Source: Kiritimatiellia bacterium (GTDB lineage: Bacteria; Verrucomicrobiota; Kiritimatiellia; SLAD01). Taken from it: DNA of 15,008 nucleotides. The position numbers and the translations under genes are program-made. The DNA lies in NCBI GenBank assembly GCA_007134175.1, contig SLLF01000107.1, positions 1 through 15,008 of the forward strand, given 5' to 3'. Under the pieces are notes generated by a model. That model worked only from the letters and a program-made list of their open reading frames with translations. It was not told the origin of the DNA and searched no databases. This document shows positions 7,614 through 15,008 of the stretch, in pieces (the first letter of the stretch is position 1; each line of letters opens with the position of its first letter).

Positions 7614-8405
7614 CTACAGATGCAGTTCCATCCCGTCATCGGCAATCTGCACCTTGTCGCCTAGAATTGATTGCGCCGTGGCGAGTTCCCGCGCGGGATC
7701 CGCCAATATCGCCCGGCCGTGATGTAGAAAAACCAGTTTATCAAAAGATTCATCCGAATCCTTCAAGTACTGGCAGACCTGATCCACTTTATGATGGCCC
7801 GTTTCCATTAACAATAGATCCGCCCCGTCAATGAGCCCGTCGATATCCTGAATGCTTTTTACATCGCCGGAGTAGACTATGGTTTTAGGCCCGGCTTCAA
7901 TGCGGAACGAATATGATTTGAAGGGGGCGGAGGGGCCGAGATGAAAATTATGCCGCGCCTGAACTCGGAGGCCGTGCTGCTCGTAAATGATGCCATCGGT
8001 CACGAGCGCGGGCACAAGGTCGAATACCGGTTGAAAACCGCCTTCTGTTCCGCGCATGACGGCCATTAACCCCTCAAAAACATCCATATCAGGAATGAGC
8101 AGCCTGATTTCGCGGTTGGCTAACCTGCGCTTGGCATCCTCGGAAACCGTCGCCAGTTTTCGAAGCGTCCATAATAGATTGGGCAGTCCACCGATGTGAT
8201 CCATGTGGGTATGGGAAATAAAGATGGCTTCCGTCGCCGGCATGTCGATGCCGGACAGATGCGCGGTGTATGAGCAGGATTCGCCGGCATCAAACCAGTA
8301 GAGCCGCTGATCGTGCAGCAGGGTAAAAGAGGTGTGGTGACGCCCCGGCATAGGCTCGGTGCCGCTGCACGTGCCCAGAATCGTAAGTTTTGATTGCGTA
8401 TTCAT
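7614..8405 (-). CDS. MBL-fold metallo-hydrolase, ribonuclease Z-like
   Basis: A 263-residue metallo-beta-lactamase-fold protein of the RNase Z/ElaC-like group. The ATG at 8405 gives MNTQSKLTILGTCSGTEPMPGR, which matches the family start (LGTgsg.P.pgR); a TTG nine codons upstream is less likely. Metal ligands are visible in SHTHMDHIGG (His65, His67, Asp69, His70), with later ligand candidates in RHNFH (151-155), YSGD (178-181) and LHHG (227-230). The central Asp of YSGD is the shared ligand of a dinuclear zinc site. Whether it matures tRNA 3' ends or hydrolyses a small phosphodiester or lactone is unclear; the short exosite region and its pairing with a GH4 gene favour a non-tRNA role. It is the first gene of a two-gene leftward unit. 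Confidence 0.88.
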   Translation of the reverse strand: MNTQSKLTILGTCSGTEPMPGRHHTSFTLLHDQRLYWFDAGESCSYTAHLSGIDMPATEAIFISHTHMDHIGGLPNLLWTLRKLATVSEDAKRRLANREIRLLIPDMDVFEGLMAVMRGTEGGFQPVFDLVPALVTDGIIYEQHGLRVQARHNFHLGPSAPFKSYSFRIEAGPKTIVYSGDVKSIQDIDGLIDGADLLLMETGHHKVDQVCQYLKDSDESFDKLVFLHHGRAILADPARELATAQSILGDKVQIADDGMELHL

Positions 8406-8509
8406 GCACGACTCTATTACAGCAAAACGCAAGGCAATCCAGCCAAAAACAATCAGAACAAGGCTTGTCTCTTCGTCAAGCGCAGCCTAGGCTCTCCGTC
8501 GGAGGAATT

Positions 8510-10774
8510 ATGGGAATTATCCTGTTTTGGCTCGTCTTGGTTTTCGGTGTTTTCTTTCTGCCTTTAATATTGGCTGTTGTGGCCATGACCAAGGTCAGTC
8601 GGCTGCGCCTTGAGGTCGATGCCCTGCGGCGAGAAGTGACCGGCAAGCCAGGCGCCACCGCACCCACACGCCCGCCCCCCCAGACGGCGACTCCCGCGCA
8701 ACCCGCACCCCAACCGGGTCCGGTGTCGCCTTCCCCTGTGCCAACACCGGCGCCGGAACCTCCGCCGCCACTACCAAAGACTCGTCCTCCGTCCCCGGCC
8801 ATCCGCGCCAGCTCGGAAATCTGGCTGGGCGGTCGGATGGCCAGTTTCGTCGGAATCGGCCTGCTCTTGGTAGGCGGGGCGTTGCTGATCGGCTATGCCG
8901 TCCGTCATGCGTGGCTGGGGCCGGCGGCCCGGGTCGCGCTGGGGCTTTTGGGCGGGGCGATGCTGATCGGGCTGGGACACGCCGCGGAAGTACGGGGCAG
9001 TGGCAGGCTAACGGTGCTGGCGCGGGTACTGACGGGCGGTGGTACCGCCCTTTTCTATTTCAGCCTTTACGCGGCATTTGGTCTCTACGCGCTGATCGGC
9101 CCCGTCGCCGCGGCCTTGGGTCTGCTGGCGGCAGCGGCCGCAACCATCGGCCTAGCCCACGTCTATCGCAGTCAGGCGGTTGCCGTGATCGGGGTGGTGG
9201 GGGCGTTTGCCATGCCGGCGCTGATCCAGGACGATGTGCGCCGCATGATGGTACTGCTGGCCTACATGGCGGCAGTGAACGTGCCGGTCATCGCGCTGGG
9301 CCTGCGCCGCAAATGGCAGGGACTCTACAACACGGCGTTCGGTTTCACCATCGCCTATCAAGGTTTGCTATTGTTCGATCTGACGCGGACCGAGGCGCCA
9401 TGGCTCTTGGGATTCGCCATCCTCTTTTTCCTGCAGTTCGCTACATTGGGTCTTTTGAAACTGCGCACGGAAAAGACACAACGGTCACGGCAAGCCGATA
9501 TTATCCGGTTAACGCTTAATTCCTTATGCTTGCTGGGCATGACCTATGCGGTCTTACAGCGTTGGGATCAGGCGGTTTGGATGGGCGCCGCGTTGCTCGC
9601 CTTGGCCGGCCTTCATTTAGGGCTGGCCAAGTTGGCCTGGCGCTGGTTCCCGGCTTTTGTGGACGACGTGTTGGCACTGCTCATGGGGGCGCTGCTGTTC
9701 GCCAGCTTAGCCCTGCCGGCGCAATTGGACGGTCCCTGGATATCGGTAGGCTGGAGCCTGATGGGCGTTGTCGTCTGCGTGTTGGCCCTGCGCGCCAACG
9801 TGCCGCTCTTGCAGGGCGGAGCCTTGCTGCTGGGTTGGATCGGGCTATTGAAAAGTCTGGGTGTCGATTGGCACAGCTACGCGGTGGCCCCGACGTTGTT
9901 CCTAAATGCACGTTTCCTGGCCGGTTGTTGTACGGCGGCGTTGCTGGGCGCGCAGGGTTGGCTCCACCAGCGTAGCGGTCCCGTTGCCGACCCGGCGGGC
10001 AGCGCATCCACAAACCGCTGGGGTGATCGCTTGAACGGCTGGGCGGTAACATTGCCGGCTTGGGCACTGGGCGGGATCTGGTTGCTGTTCATGGCGGATA
10101 TTTTCTGGACCATCGGCTGGCGCGATCCCTGGGCGTGGCTTCTCTCCAGCGGGGCCTGGATCGCGCTGGCGGTCGTCAGCGGGGTCTGGGGCGTTGCGCA
10201 ACCGGCGGTGGCCCGGTTCGGTCACTGGCTGCTGTGTGCGCTGCCACTCAAATTGATGGTCGCCGTCTGGGTCTGGTTTGCCGTGCCGACCGCCTATTTG
10301 CCGGACCGCGCGTTTGTCCACGGCCTGTTTCTCGGGTTCGCCGGGCTCATTTTTCTAACCGCAGGGCTGGCGCATCGTTTTGCCGCCGACCGGCGGACAC
10401 CGATAACCCACTGGCCGCTGGCGACCTGGCTGCACCTGGGTACCGTGGCCGCTCTGGTCTTTCTGGTGACGACGGAATTGCAGCGGCTGGACCATGCTTG
10501 GACACCCGCCCTGATCACGCTGGCGTGGGCCGGTGCGGCCAGCAGCCTGGCGGTATGGGGGATGTGGCGGCGGCGCGCGGCTTATCGCTACGCGGGTTTG
10601 GCGTTGTTTGCCGCCACCACCGCTAAAGTAATCTGGGTGGATTTGGCGCTACTGGAGGGACTGGCCCGGATTGCCGCCTTCATGGGAGTTGGCATCCTCT
10701 TGCTGTTCCTCTCCTATCTCTATCAACGTATGGCCGCGCACCTAGCCGCACCGGAGGAGTCACCTCATGACTAG
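8510..10774 (+). CDS. DUF2339 polytopic membrane protein
   Basis: A 754-residue integral membrane protein. The ATG at 8510 has GGAGG four bases upstream; an earlier in-frame codon (8390) lies within the divergent promoter region and is rejected. Residues 1-27 form the first membrane segment. A short charged stretch (KVSRLRLEVDALRREV) follows, then a proline-rich linker from about 50 to 95 with runs of Pro and Ala. From about residue 102 the DUF2339 domain begins with SEIWLGGRMASFVGIGLLLVGG and continues as some twenty hydrophobic helices to LLLFLSYLYQRM near the C-terminus. The function of the family is unknown. It is commonly followed by a DUF3999 gene, as here. The stop codon TAG lies in the CTAG target site of the inserted element at 10775-11021. 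Confidence 0.92.
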   Translation: MGIILFWLVLVFGVFFLPLILAVVAMTKVSRLRLEVDALRREVTGKPGATAPTRPPPQTATPAQPAPQPGPVSPSPVPTPAPEPPPPLPKTRPPSPAIRASSEIWLGGRMASFVGIGLLLVGGALLIGYAVRHAWLGPAARVALGLLGGAMLIGLGHAAEVRGSGRLTVLARVLTGGGTALFYFSLYAAFGLYALIGPVAAALGLLAAAAATIGLAHVYRSQAVAVIGVVGAFAMPALIQDDVRRMMVLLAYMAAVNVPVIALGLRRKWQGLYNTAFGFTIAYQGLLLFDLTRTEAPWLLGFAILFFLQFATLGLLKLRTEKTQRSRQADIIRLTLNSLCLLGMTYAVLQRWDQAVWMGAALLALAGLHLGLAKLAWRWFPAFVDDVLALLMGALLFASLALPAQLDGPWISVGWSLMGVVVCVLALRANVPLLQGGALLLGWIGLLKSLGVDWHSYAVAPTLFLNARFLAGCCTAALLGAQGWLHQRSGPVADPAGSASTNRWGDRLNGWAVTLPAWALGGIWLLFMADIFWTIGWRDPWAWLLSSGAWIALAVVSGVWGVAQPAVARFGHWLLCALPLKLMVAVWVWFAVPTAYLPDRAFVHGLFLGFAGLIFLTAGLAHRFAADRRTPITHWPLATWLHLGTVAALVFLVTTELQRLDHAWTPALITLAWAGAASSLAVWGMWRRRAAYRYAGLALFAATTAKVIWVDLALLEGLARIAAFMGVGILLLFLSYLYQRMAAHLAAPEESPHD

Positions 10775-11033
10775 CCCGCATTTCTCACTGAAATCTCGGG
10801 CCATCTGGTCTGTCAGTGCGCCCCCCACGGCCTTGCGCCGTGGGCGCGGGAGTTTGGGTTGGCTACAGACCGTAGTCGCAGTGAGCCCGAGGGGAGCGAG
10901 TGGTGGCGTATTGCGCTTATCTCGCTCACGTCGGGCTCTTTCCGTCACAAAGCGTGGAATAGATAGCGGAAGTTTGGCTCCCACGGCGCGAGGCCGTGGG
11001 GCGCCCGGTGAGAAATGCGGGCTAGGGCAATGA
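10767..11033 (+). other. 88-codon frame through the inserted element, from the ancestral DUF3999 start
   Basis: GGAGGAG (10752-10758) and ATG (10767) look like a good translation start overlapping the DUF2339 stop. The frame stays open across the full inserted element and stops at TGA 11031-11033, which overlaps the ATG at 11030 of the DUF3999 gene. The product is basic and without a known domain, starting MTSPHFSLKSRAIW. It is read here as a by-product of the insertion, possibly serving as a coupling leader rather than an evolved gene. Confidence 0.5.
10775..11021. mobile_element. MITE-like non-autonomous element, 247 bp, CTAG target duplication
   Basis: The ends are perfect 14-bp terminal inverted repeats: CCCGCATTTCTCAC at 10775-10788 and GTGAGAAATGCGGG at 11008-11021. 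Both are flanked by CTAG (10771-10774 and 11022-11025), read here as a 4-bp target duplication. Inside are two matching hairpins CCCACGGC-N5-GCCGTGGG (10824-10844 and 10980-11000) in inverted arrangement, and a central hairpin. The central one pairs GAGCCCGA with TCGGGCTC (10883-10890, 10931-10938) and GAGCGAG with CTCGCTC (10894-10900, 10921-10927). No transposase is encoded. A 4-bp CTAG target is compatible with the YTAR preference of some IS5-family transposases, but the mobilising family is not established. Removing the element restores an overlapping gene junction. Confidence 0.82.
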
Positions 11034-12295
11034 ACGCTGCACGTTTCGGAATTTGCGTTGCGCTGGGTGGGGTTACCATTGCGGCAGCGGCCTCCGGGCC
11101 GTTTGCATGGAAGCGCCCGCTGCTGGGTACGTCGGAACCCAGGACCCTCTACCGCATTACGATTCCCTCCGACGTTTATGACCGTTGCCACCAATTCCCG
11201 CACGACGTGAGGATTTTTGATCATGAGGGGCGTCCGTGGCCTCACGACGTTCGTGGAGCCCGACCACAACCGGCGCCACAGGAATGGCCTTTGGCCGTAC
11301 TGAATCGCACCTGGTTTGAAGCGCGACCGGACCGGCCGGCCTATTACCGGCTGGATGTCCGCATGGAACCGGCACCCGACGGATCACGCCGCCGTCATAA
11401 CCGGATCCGGCTCACTACGCCCGGCAACGACTTTGTGCGGCGCGTGGAGATTTGGGGTGCCGAAACGCCCGGGGAATGGGGCCTGCTCGGCGCCGGGTAT
11501 GTCGTCCGCCACCGGCAACCACGCCGGGACGAGGAGATCATCACCTATCCCGAAGCCAATTACCCCTATCTGCAAATCCGCGTCTATCCCAACATCCGCG
11601 ACGCGCTGGAAACCGTGACCGTGGACCGCGTTCGCGTACTGACGCAGCCGCCGGCACCGGCGCAGGTCACCTATGTGCTGGAGGCCAACGCGCTCCCCGT
11701 TTCTTCACGCGACGACCGTGACGAAGCGCAAGTCAAGATCCTCGATCTAGGCTATCAAAATCATCCCGTGGCCTCCTTCCGGTTTGACGTCACCGACCGC
11801 GAATTTGTCCGGCGCGTGCGGCTGGCCAGCCGCGATGATCCGGGCGACCCGTGGCGAGCGGTTACGGTGGCGGATCTGTTTCGCCTCGGTGACCGGGACC
11901 AGTTGACCGTGCGTACCACGGGGCGCGGCAGGTTCTGGAAAATTCAAATTGACCATCACGACGACCCGCCACTGTTGATTCGGTCGGTGACCGCTCATGC
12001 CCCGCGCGAGGAATGGCTGGTTGAAGCACGCAGCGCCGGACCGGCGGCGCTCTACTATGGCAGCGCGCAAACGGGTGCGCCGCGCTACGACCTGGCTGAG
12101 CGGGTCACACGGTCGGAATTAGCGGTGGCCGATCTGCCGCGATTGGCATTGGGCCCGGCCACGGCGAATCCGGCTTACCGGGCGGATTGGTTCCAATCTT
12201 TACAGCCATGGCTGGTACCGGTGGCGGTGGCCTTGGCCAGCATCGTGGTTATCTACGTGACCATCCAGATGCTGCGCCGTCCGCTAGCCGCGTGA
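11030..12295 (+). CDS. DUF3999 family envelope protein
   Basis: A 421-residue protein. Residues 1-21 (MNAARFGICVALGGVTIAAAA) form a signal peptide. The middle is a large extracytoplasmic beta-rich region that starts with SGPFAWKRPL and includes LYRITIPSDVYDRCHQFPHDVRIFD, typical of DUF3999. A single membrane helix near residues 395-414 (LVPVAVALASIVVIYVTIQML) and a short basic tail end it, so it is probably anchored with its bulk in the periplasm. DUF3999 genes usually follow DUF2339 genes, suggesting one complex; the function is unknown. Before the insertion at 10775-11021 the start was probably the ATG at 10767, giving M-T-R-A ahead of the present MNAA. Now the ATG at 11030 has only a weak AGGG upstream, and an in-frame ATG at 11015 lies inside the element's terminal repeat. 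Confidence 0.85.
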   Translation: MNAARFGICVALGGVTIAAAASGPFAWKRPLLGTSEPRTLYRITIPSDVYDRCHQFPHDVRIFDHEGRPWPHDVRGARPQPAPQEWPLAVLNRTWFEARPDRPAYYRLDVRMEPAPDGSRRRHNRIRLTTPGNDFVRRVEIWGAETPGEWGLLGAGYVVRHRQPRRDEEIITYPEANYPYLQIRVYPNIRDALETVTVDRVRVLTQPPAPAQVTYVLEANALPVSSRDDRDEAQVKILDLGYQNHPVASFRFDVTDREFVRRVRLASRDDPGDPWRAVTVADLFRLGDRDQLTVRTTGRGRFWKIQIDHHDDPPLLIRSVTAHAPREEWLVEARSAGPAALYYGSAQTGAPRYDLAERVTRSELAVADLPRLALGPATANPAYRADWFQSLQPWLVPVAVALASIVVIYVTIQMLRRPLAA

Positions 12296-12309
12296 TTATG
12301 CACCGGCGG

Positions 12310-12326
12310 GGACAGGCAGCCTGTTC
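12310..12326. terminator. Weak hairpin between convergent genes
   Basis: GGACAGG (12310-12316), loop CAG and CCTGTTC (12320-12326) form a seven-pair stem with one G-U pair, between the DUF3999 stop and the convergent lipoprotein stop. No clear T-run follows on either strand, so termination is only suggested by position. Confidence 0.25.
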
Positions 12327-12332
12327 GTTGCT

Positions 12333-12689
12333 TCAATCGAAATAGGTAAACACGCTGAAGCGGTTGCGGTGATCGGGATCGGCGGTAATCTCCATGACGG
12401 TCAATCGGCCGCGCAACACATCGACATCATCCCGGAAGTTGCGGTCGCCGCGACGTTCATCCAGGACCACGCGATAGACGCCGGGTTCACGGTCGAAGGC
12501 CCGCCAGCGCCTTGAACTCACCCGCTGGGCGGGTTCCCCGGCGATAAAGACATCCACATCGCGACTGGTGCGATTGTCCACCACGAGACTGCCCAGTCCT
12601 TCCCCCGGAATGTGATCAAACCCGCTATCGCTCCAGCAGCCCGCAACGATCAAAGTTAAGAGCACCAAGCAGCACCAGCCACTCTTCAT
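12333..12689 (-). CDS. Small lipoprotein of unknown function
   Basis: A 118-residue predicted lipoprotein. The start at ATG 12689 gives MKSGWCCLVLLTLIVAGC, a compact signal with lipobox VAGC and lipidated Cys18. Longer in-frame starts (12707, 12776) would push the signal inward and overlap the promoter. The mature part contains GSLVVDNRTSRDVDVFIAG, RAFDREPGVYRVVLDE and GRLTVMEITADP, alternating beta strands that suggest a small beta-sandwich. It probably sits at the membrane facing the periplasm. I do not recognise a named family. A promoter-like TTGCAT-N15-TATACT lies upstream (12744-12718). It is convergent with DUF3999 and divergent from the CsgG-FN3 lipoprotein gene; no operon is evident. 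Confidence 0.7.
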   Translation of the reverse strand: MKSGWCCLVLLTLIVAGCWSDSGFDHIPGEGLGSLVVDNRTSRDVDVFIAGEPAQRVSSRRWRAFDREPGVYRVVLDERRGDRNFRDDVDVLRGRLTVMEITADPDHRNRFSVFTYFD

Positions 12690-12823
12690 GTAAGCGCCTG
12701 TTTGCATACTATAAAGAGTATAACAGCCCTCCCCGCAATGCAAGCCGGCTGACATGCGTTCCCGCCATTCGCTCAACGAGCCTCCACGCGGCGAAAACCG
12801 GCGAATTTTTCAGGAAAATCAGA

Positions 12824-12852
12824 TTGACTGTGCATTCCACTCACGGCACAAT
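12824..12852 (+). promoter_or_regulatory. Candidate promoter for the CsgG-FN3 lipoprotein gene
   Basis: TTGACT (12824-12829), a 17-bp spacer and CACAAT (12847-12852) give a fair sigma70 match. Transcription would begin near 12859. The leader then contains GTAGCG (12860-12865) facing two CGCTAC copies (12899-12904 and 12906-12911), able to form alternative weak stems shortly before the ribosome-binding site. Confidence 0.45.
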
Positions 12853-12929
12853 TCAGTTTGTAGCGTTCAGGTGGTGTGTATTCACGGGCGGGGACGGACG
12901 CTACCCGCTACGCCAGTGAGGGGAAGAGG

Positions 12930-15008
12930 ATGCTGAGGCCGGCACAGCGGGGGGCAGAGGAGGCCTGGTTGAGGGGCAAACGGCGTGGGCTGTACCTGAC
13001 CGGTCTGTTCTTTTTCCCGTTTGCTCTGTTGGTGACCGGTTGTTGCTGTTTTGGCGGTCGGGCGCGTCAGGAACGCCAGCCACCCGAAGAACCCGATATC
13101 ACCACCGGCGCCAATGTCTTTGTGGCTTCCATGCCCAGTCCCGTGCGGGTGGTGGCGGTGATGCCGTTCCAAGCCGAAACCGAACTGATTGGCCGCGCTA
13201 CTTCCGACTTATTTGTCACTGAACTCCTGCGCGCCGGTCGCTACGAGCTGGTTGAACGCGGGCAGTTATCACGCGTACTGAACGAAGCCGAAGTCGCGCT
13301 ATCCGGCATTTCGGAATCCGAGGCCGTGGCGCTGGGGAATATGCTGGGCGCGGACGGTGTGATTATCGGGACGGTGGATGAGTACGGCATCATCGCTGAA
13401 CGGGGTCGCAATTATCCGGTGGTCGGCCTTTCCGTACGCTTGATTGATGGTGAATCGGGCCGCGTGATGTGGAGTGCCAGTTTCGCGTCGATGGCCGACG
13501 AGCCGAACGTCCCCTTGTCGCAGCATGGCCGCCGCGTGGTCCGCGGCACCGTCATGGCCCTGCGGAGTCAGTGGCACCAACAACCGCAACACCGCCGCCG
13601 CGACCCGGCGGGGCCGGATGCCGACGCCCCATTAGGACGCGGGCGAGGCGCAGCCACCCCTGCGGCGCCGCCGGAAAAACCACCGGCGGTGCCTGCTGTA
13701 ACCGTTGAAGATTTTGGTCTGCGCGCCGTGGAGTTGCAGTGGGCCGATCCGGGGGTGCCGGGCTTGATGTACCGCATTGAGCGGGCGCGCGCGCCGGACG
13801 GACCCTTCACAAACGTGGATACGGTGCGCGCCGCCCGCGGCGATTACACCGATCACGGCACGCTGAGTGCGCCGCTGGACGATGCCACGACCTATTACTA
13901 TCGCGTCACGGCGGTCAGCCGTAGCGGATTGCAAAGTGAGCCGGGCCCGGTCCAGGAAAGCATGACCGCCCCACCGCCGACACCACCGACCCGCCTGGAA
14001 GCGGCCACGCCGGCGGGACGCGCCGTCGCGTTGCGCTGGACGGCAGCCGAAAACGAAACCGTCACCCGTTACATTGTCGAACGCGCCGATCCGCCGGATT
14101 ATGATTTCCTGCCAGTCGGCGAAAGCGAACGGCCCCGCTGGCAGGAAGGCGGTACGCCCGGTTCGCCCCTGGACGCCGCAACTACGTATCGCTATCGCGT
14201 ACGTGCCGAAAACCGGGTGGGCGCGGTGAGCGAGCCTTCGGATCCGGTCGAAGTCACCACCCAACCGCCGCCCGTTGCCGTCGAGGGACTGACCGCCACG
14301 TCGCAACAACCGCGCCAAGTCCCAATCGCATGGCAAAAGAGTCCCGAATCCGATGTGGTCCGCTACGAAATCGAGCGGGGCGAGGCCGCAGACGGACCGT
14401 TTACGGCCATTGCCGCAGTCGAAGGTCGTGCCCGAACAGCTTACGTGGACGAAGGCGATGAAACCGGTCGCGGCCGGCGCACGTCGTTGACCCCGCTGCA
14501 GGATGCCAAGCGGTATTTCTATCGCGTCCGCCCGGTCAACGCCGTGGAGGTGGCGGGTCCGTGGAGCGCAACGGTCGACGCGGAAACCAAGCCCGTTCCG
14601 GTCACCCCGTCCGGTCTGCAGGCCAGCGCCGGCAAAGCCCGGAAAATCACCATTTACTGGGAAGCCAATCCCGAACCCGACGTTGTCGCCTACGATGTGG
14701 CGGGCGCAGATGACCGCAACGGTCCATTCCGCACGTTGCAGCGCTTGGATGTTACCGCGTCGCGCTCCTCCTTAACGTACAGCGAAACCTCTCTAGCCTC
14801 GGATCTGACGCGCTATTACCGGCTGCGGGCGGTGGATGCGGATGATTTGGAAGGCGAATGGTCCGCGCCGGTCGCCGGAACCACCAAACCGTTGCCGGAC
14901 GCGCCACAGGAGGTGGCCTACGAGTGGGTAGACAGTAATGTACATCTTTCCTGGCAGCCGCCGCCACAGGCAGATGTGGTGCGCTACCGGGTGCTGGAAA
15001 CACGGATG
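12930..15008 (+). CDS. Lipoprotein with CsgG/LpoB-like domain and tandem fibronectin type III repeats (partial)
   Basis: This gene runs off the right edge; 693 residues are visible. The ATG at 12930 follows GAGGGG, but a TTG at 12969 with GGAGG five bases upstream would give a more usual signal peptide. The lipobox LVTGC places the lipidated Cys at 38. Residues about 70-215 resemble CsgG/LpoB-type domains: VRVVAVMPF, then RATSDLFVTELLRAGRYELVERGQL, LGADGVIIGTVDEYG and VRLIDGESGRVMWSASF. After a proline-rich linker, fibronectin type III repeats occur at about 253-347, 351-446, 447-553, 557-653 and from 657 onward. Recurrent marks are YRIERA or equivalent, TYYYRV, and SEPG or SDPV-like ends. 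It is probably a surface or periplasmic scaffold; CsgG-like parts usually assemble in or under the outer membrane. Pore function is not shown. Confidence 0.85.
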   Translation, partial: MLRPAQRGAEEAWLRGKRRGLYLTGLFFFPFALLVTGCCCFGGRARQERQPPEEPDITTGANVFVASMPSPVRVVAVMPFQAETELIGRATSDLFVTELLRAGRYELVERGQLSRVLNEAEVALSGISESEAVALGNMLGADGVIIGTVDEYGIIAERGRNYPVVGLSVRLIDGESGRVMWSASFASMADEPNVPLSQHGRRVVRGTVMALRSQWHQQPQHRRRDPAGPDADAPLGRGRGAATPAAPPEKPPAVPAVTVEDFGLRAVELQWADPGVPGLMYRIERARAPDGPFTNVDTVRAARGDYTDHGTLSAPLDDATTYYYRVTAVSRSGLQSEPGPVQESMTAPPPTPPTRLEAATPAGRAVALRWTAAENETVTRYIVERADPPDYDFLPVGESERPRWQEGGTPGSPLDAATTYRYRVRAENRVGAVSEPSDPVEVTTQPPPVAVEGLTATSQQPRQVPIAWQKSPESDVVRYEIERGEAADGPFTAIAAVEGRARTAYVDEGDETGRGRRTSLTPLQDAKRYFYRVRPVNAVEVAGPWSATVDAETKPVPVTPSGLQASAGKARKITIYWEANPEPDVVAYDVAGADDRNGPFRTLQRLDVTASRSSLTYSETSLASDLTRYYRLRAVDADDLEGEWSAPVAGTTKPLPDAPQEVAYEWVDSNVHLSWQPPPQADVVRYRVLETRM

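Noticed and set aside
8406..8509. Divergent promoters between the MBL-hydrolase and DUF2339 genes
   Set aside because: A promoter must exist here, but no -35/-10 pair with acceptable spacing stands out on either strand (TTGACG on the minus strand has no good -10 at 16-18 bp).
10760..11269. A 169-codon minus-strand frame across the mobile element
   Set aside because: It spans the element and the antisense of DUF3999 and has no domain; it is probably a chance product of the palindromic element. No transposase motif is present.
1..15008. CRISPR arrays, tRNA or rRNA genes, phage genes
   Set aside because: No regularly spaced direct repeats, cloverleaf-like segments, rRNA sequence or phage structural proteins were seen on either strand.

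Overview
The window is GC-rich bacterial DNA, roughly 60% GC by eye. Genes are short-spaced and on both strands, with typical Shine-Dalgarno sites, lipoprotein signals and sigma70-like promoters. The gene mix is a YejA-like peptide-binding protein, a GNAT-nitrilase fusion, a GH4 alpha-galactosidase, a DUF2339/DUF3999 pair and a CsgG-FN3 lipoprotein. Together with palindromic intergenic repeats and a decayed DDE transposase, this would fit an uncultured member of the PVC group or a neighbouring phylum. That placement is an inference; there is no rRNA or other marker gene here.

Layout. 1-1087 (-): 5' part of an ABC transporter solute-binding protein gene that leaves the window. 1311-1886 (-) and 1985-2908 (+): an NADPH-dependent FMN reductase and an alpha/beta hydrolase, divergent from overlapping promoters. 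2909-4523: an accessory patch with a repeat-rich gap holding paired TTCCA-N5-TGGAA palindromes, a HicB-HicA toxin-antitoxin pair and a frameshifted transposase remnant. 4524-6086 (+): the GNAT-nitrilase fusion. 6126-8405 (-): a probable two-gene operon of an RNase Z-like metallo-hydrolase and a GH4 alpha-galactosidase. 8510-12295 (+): DUF2339 and DUF3999 membrane/envelope genes. 12333-12689 (-): a small lipoprotein. 12930 to the right edge (+): a lipoprotein with a CsgG/LpoB-like domain followed by at least five fibronectin type III repeats.

The most notable structure lies between the DUF2339 and DUF3999 genes. A 247-bp element (10775-11021) has perfect 14-bp terminal inverted repeats, three internal hairpins, a flanking CTAG duplication and no transposase, so it looks like a MITE. 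Removing the element and one CTAG restores a compact junction: the DUF3999 gene would start at the ATG at 10767, behind a strong GGAGGAG site, and would overlap the DUF2339 stop codon. In the present sequence that original start site opens an 88-codon frame through the whole element. The frame ends in a TGA overlapping the next in-frame DUF3999 ATG (11030), so translational coupling may have survived the insertion.

The envelope theme (DUF2339, DUF3999, two lipoproteins, a peptide-binding protein) and the sugar-hydrolysis operon suggest a heterotroph with a Gram-negative envelope. No complete new defence or metabolic system is evident.
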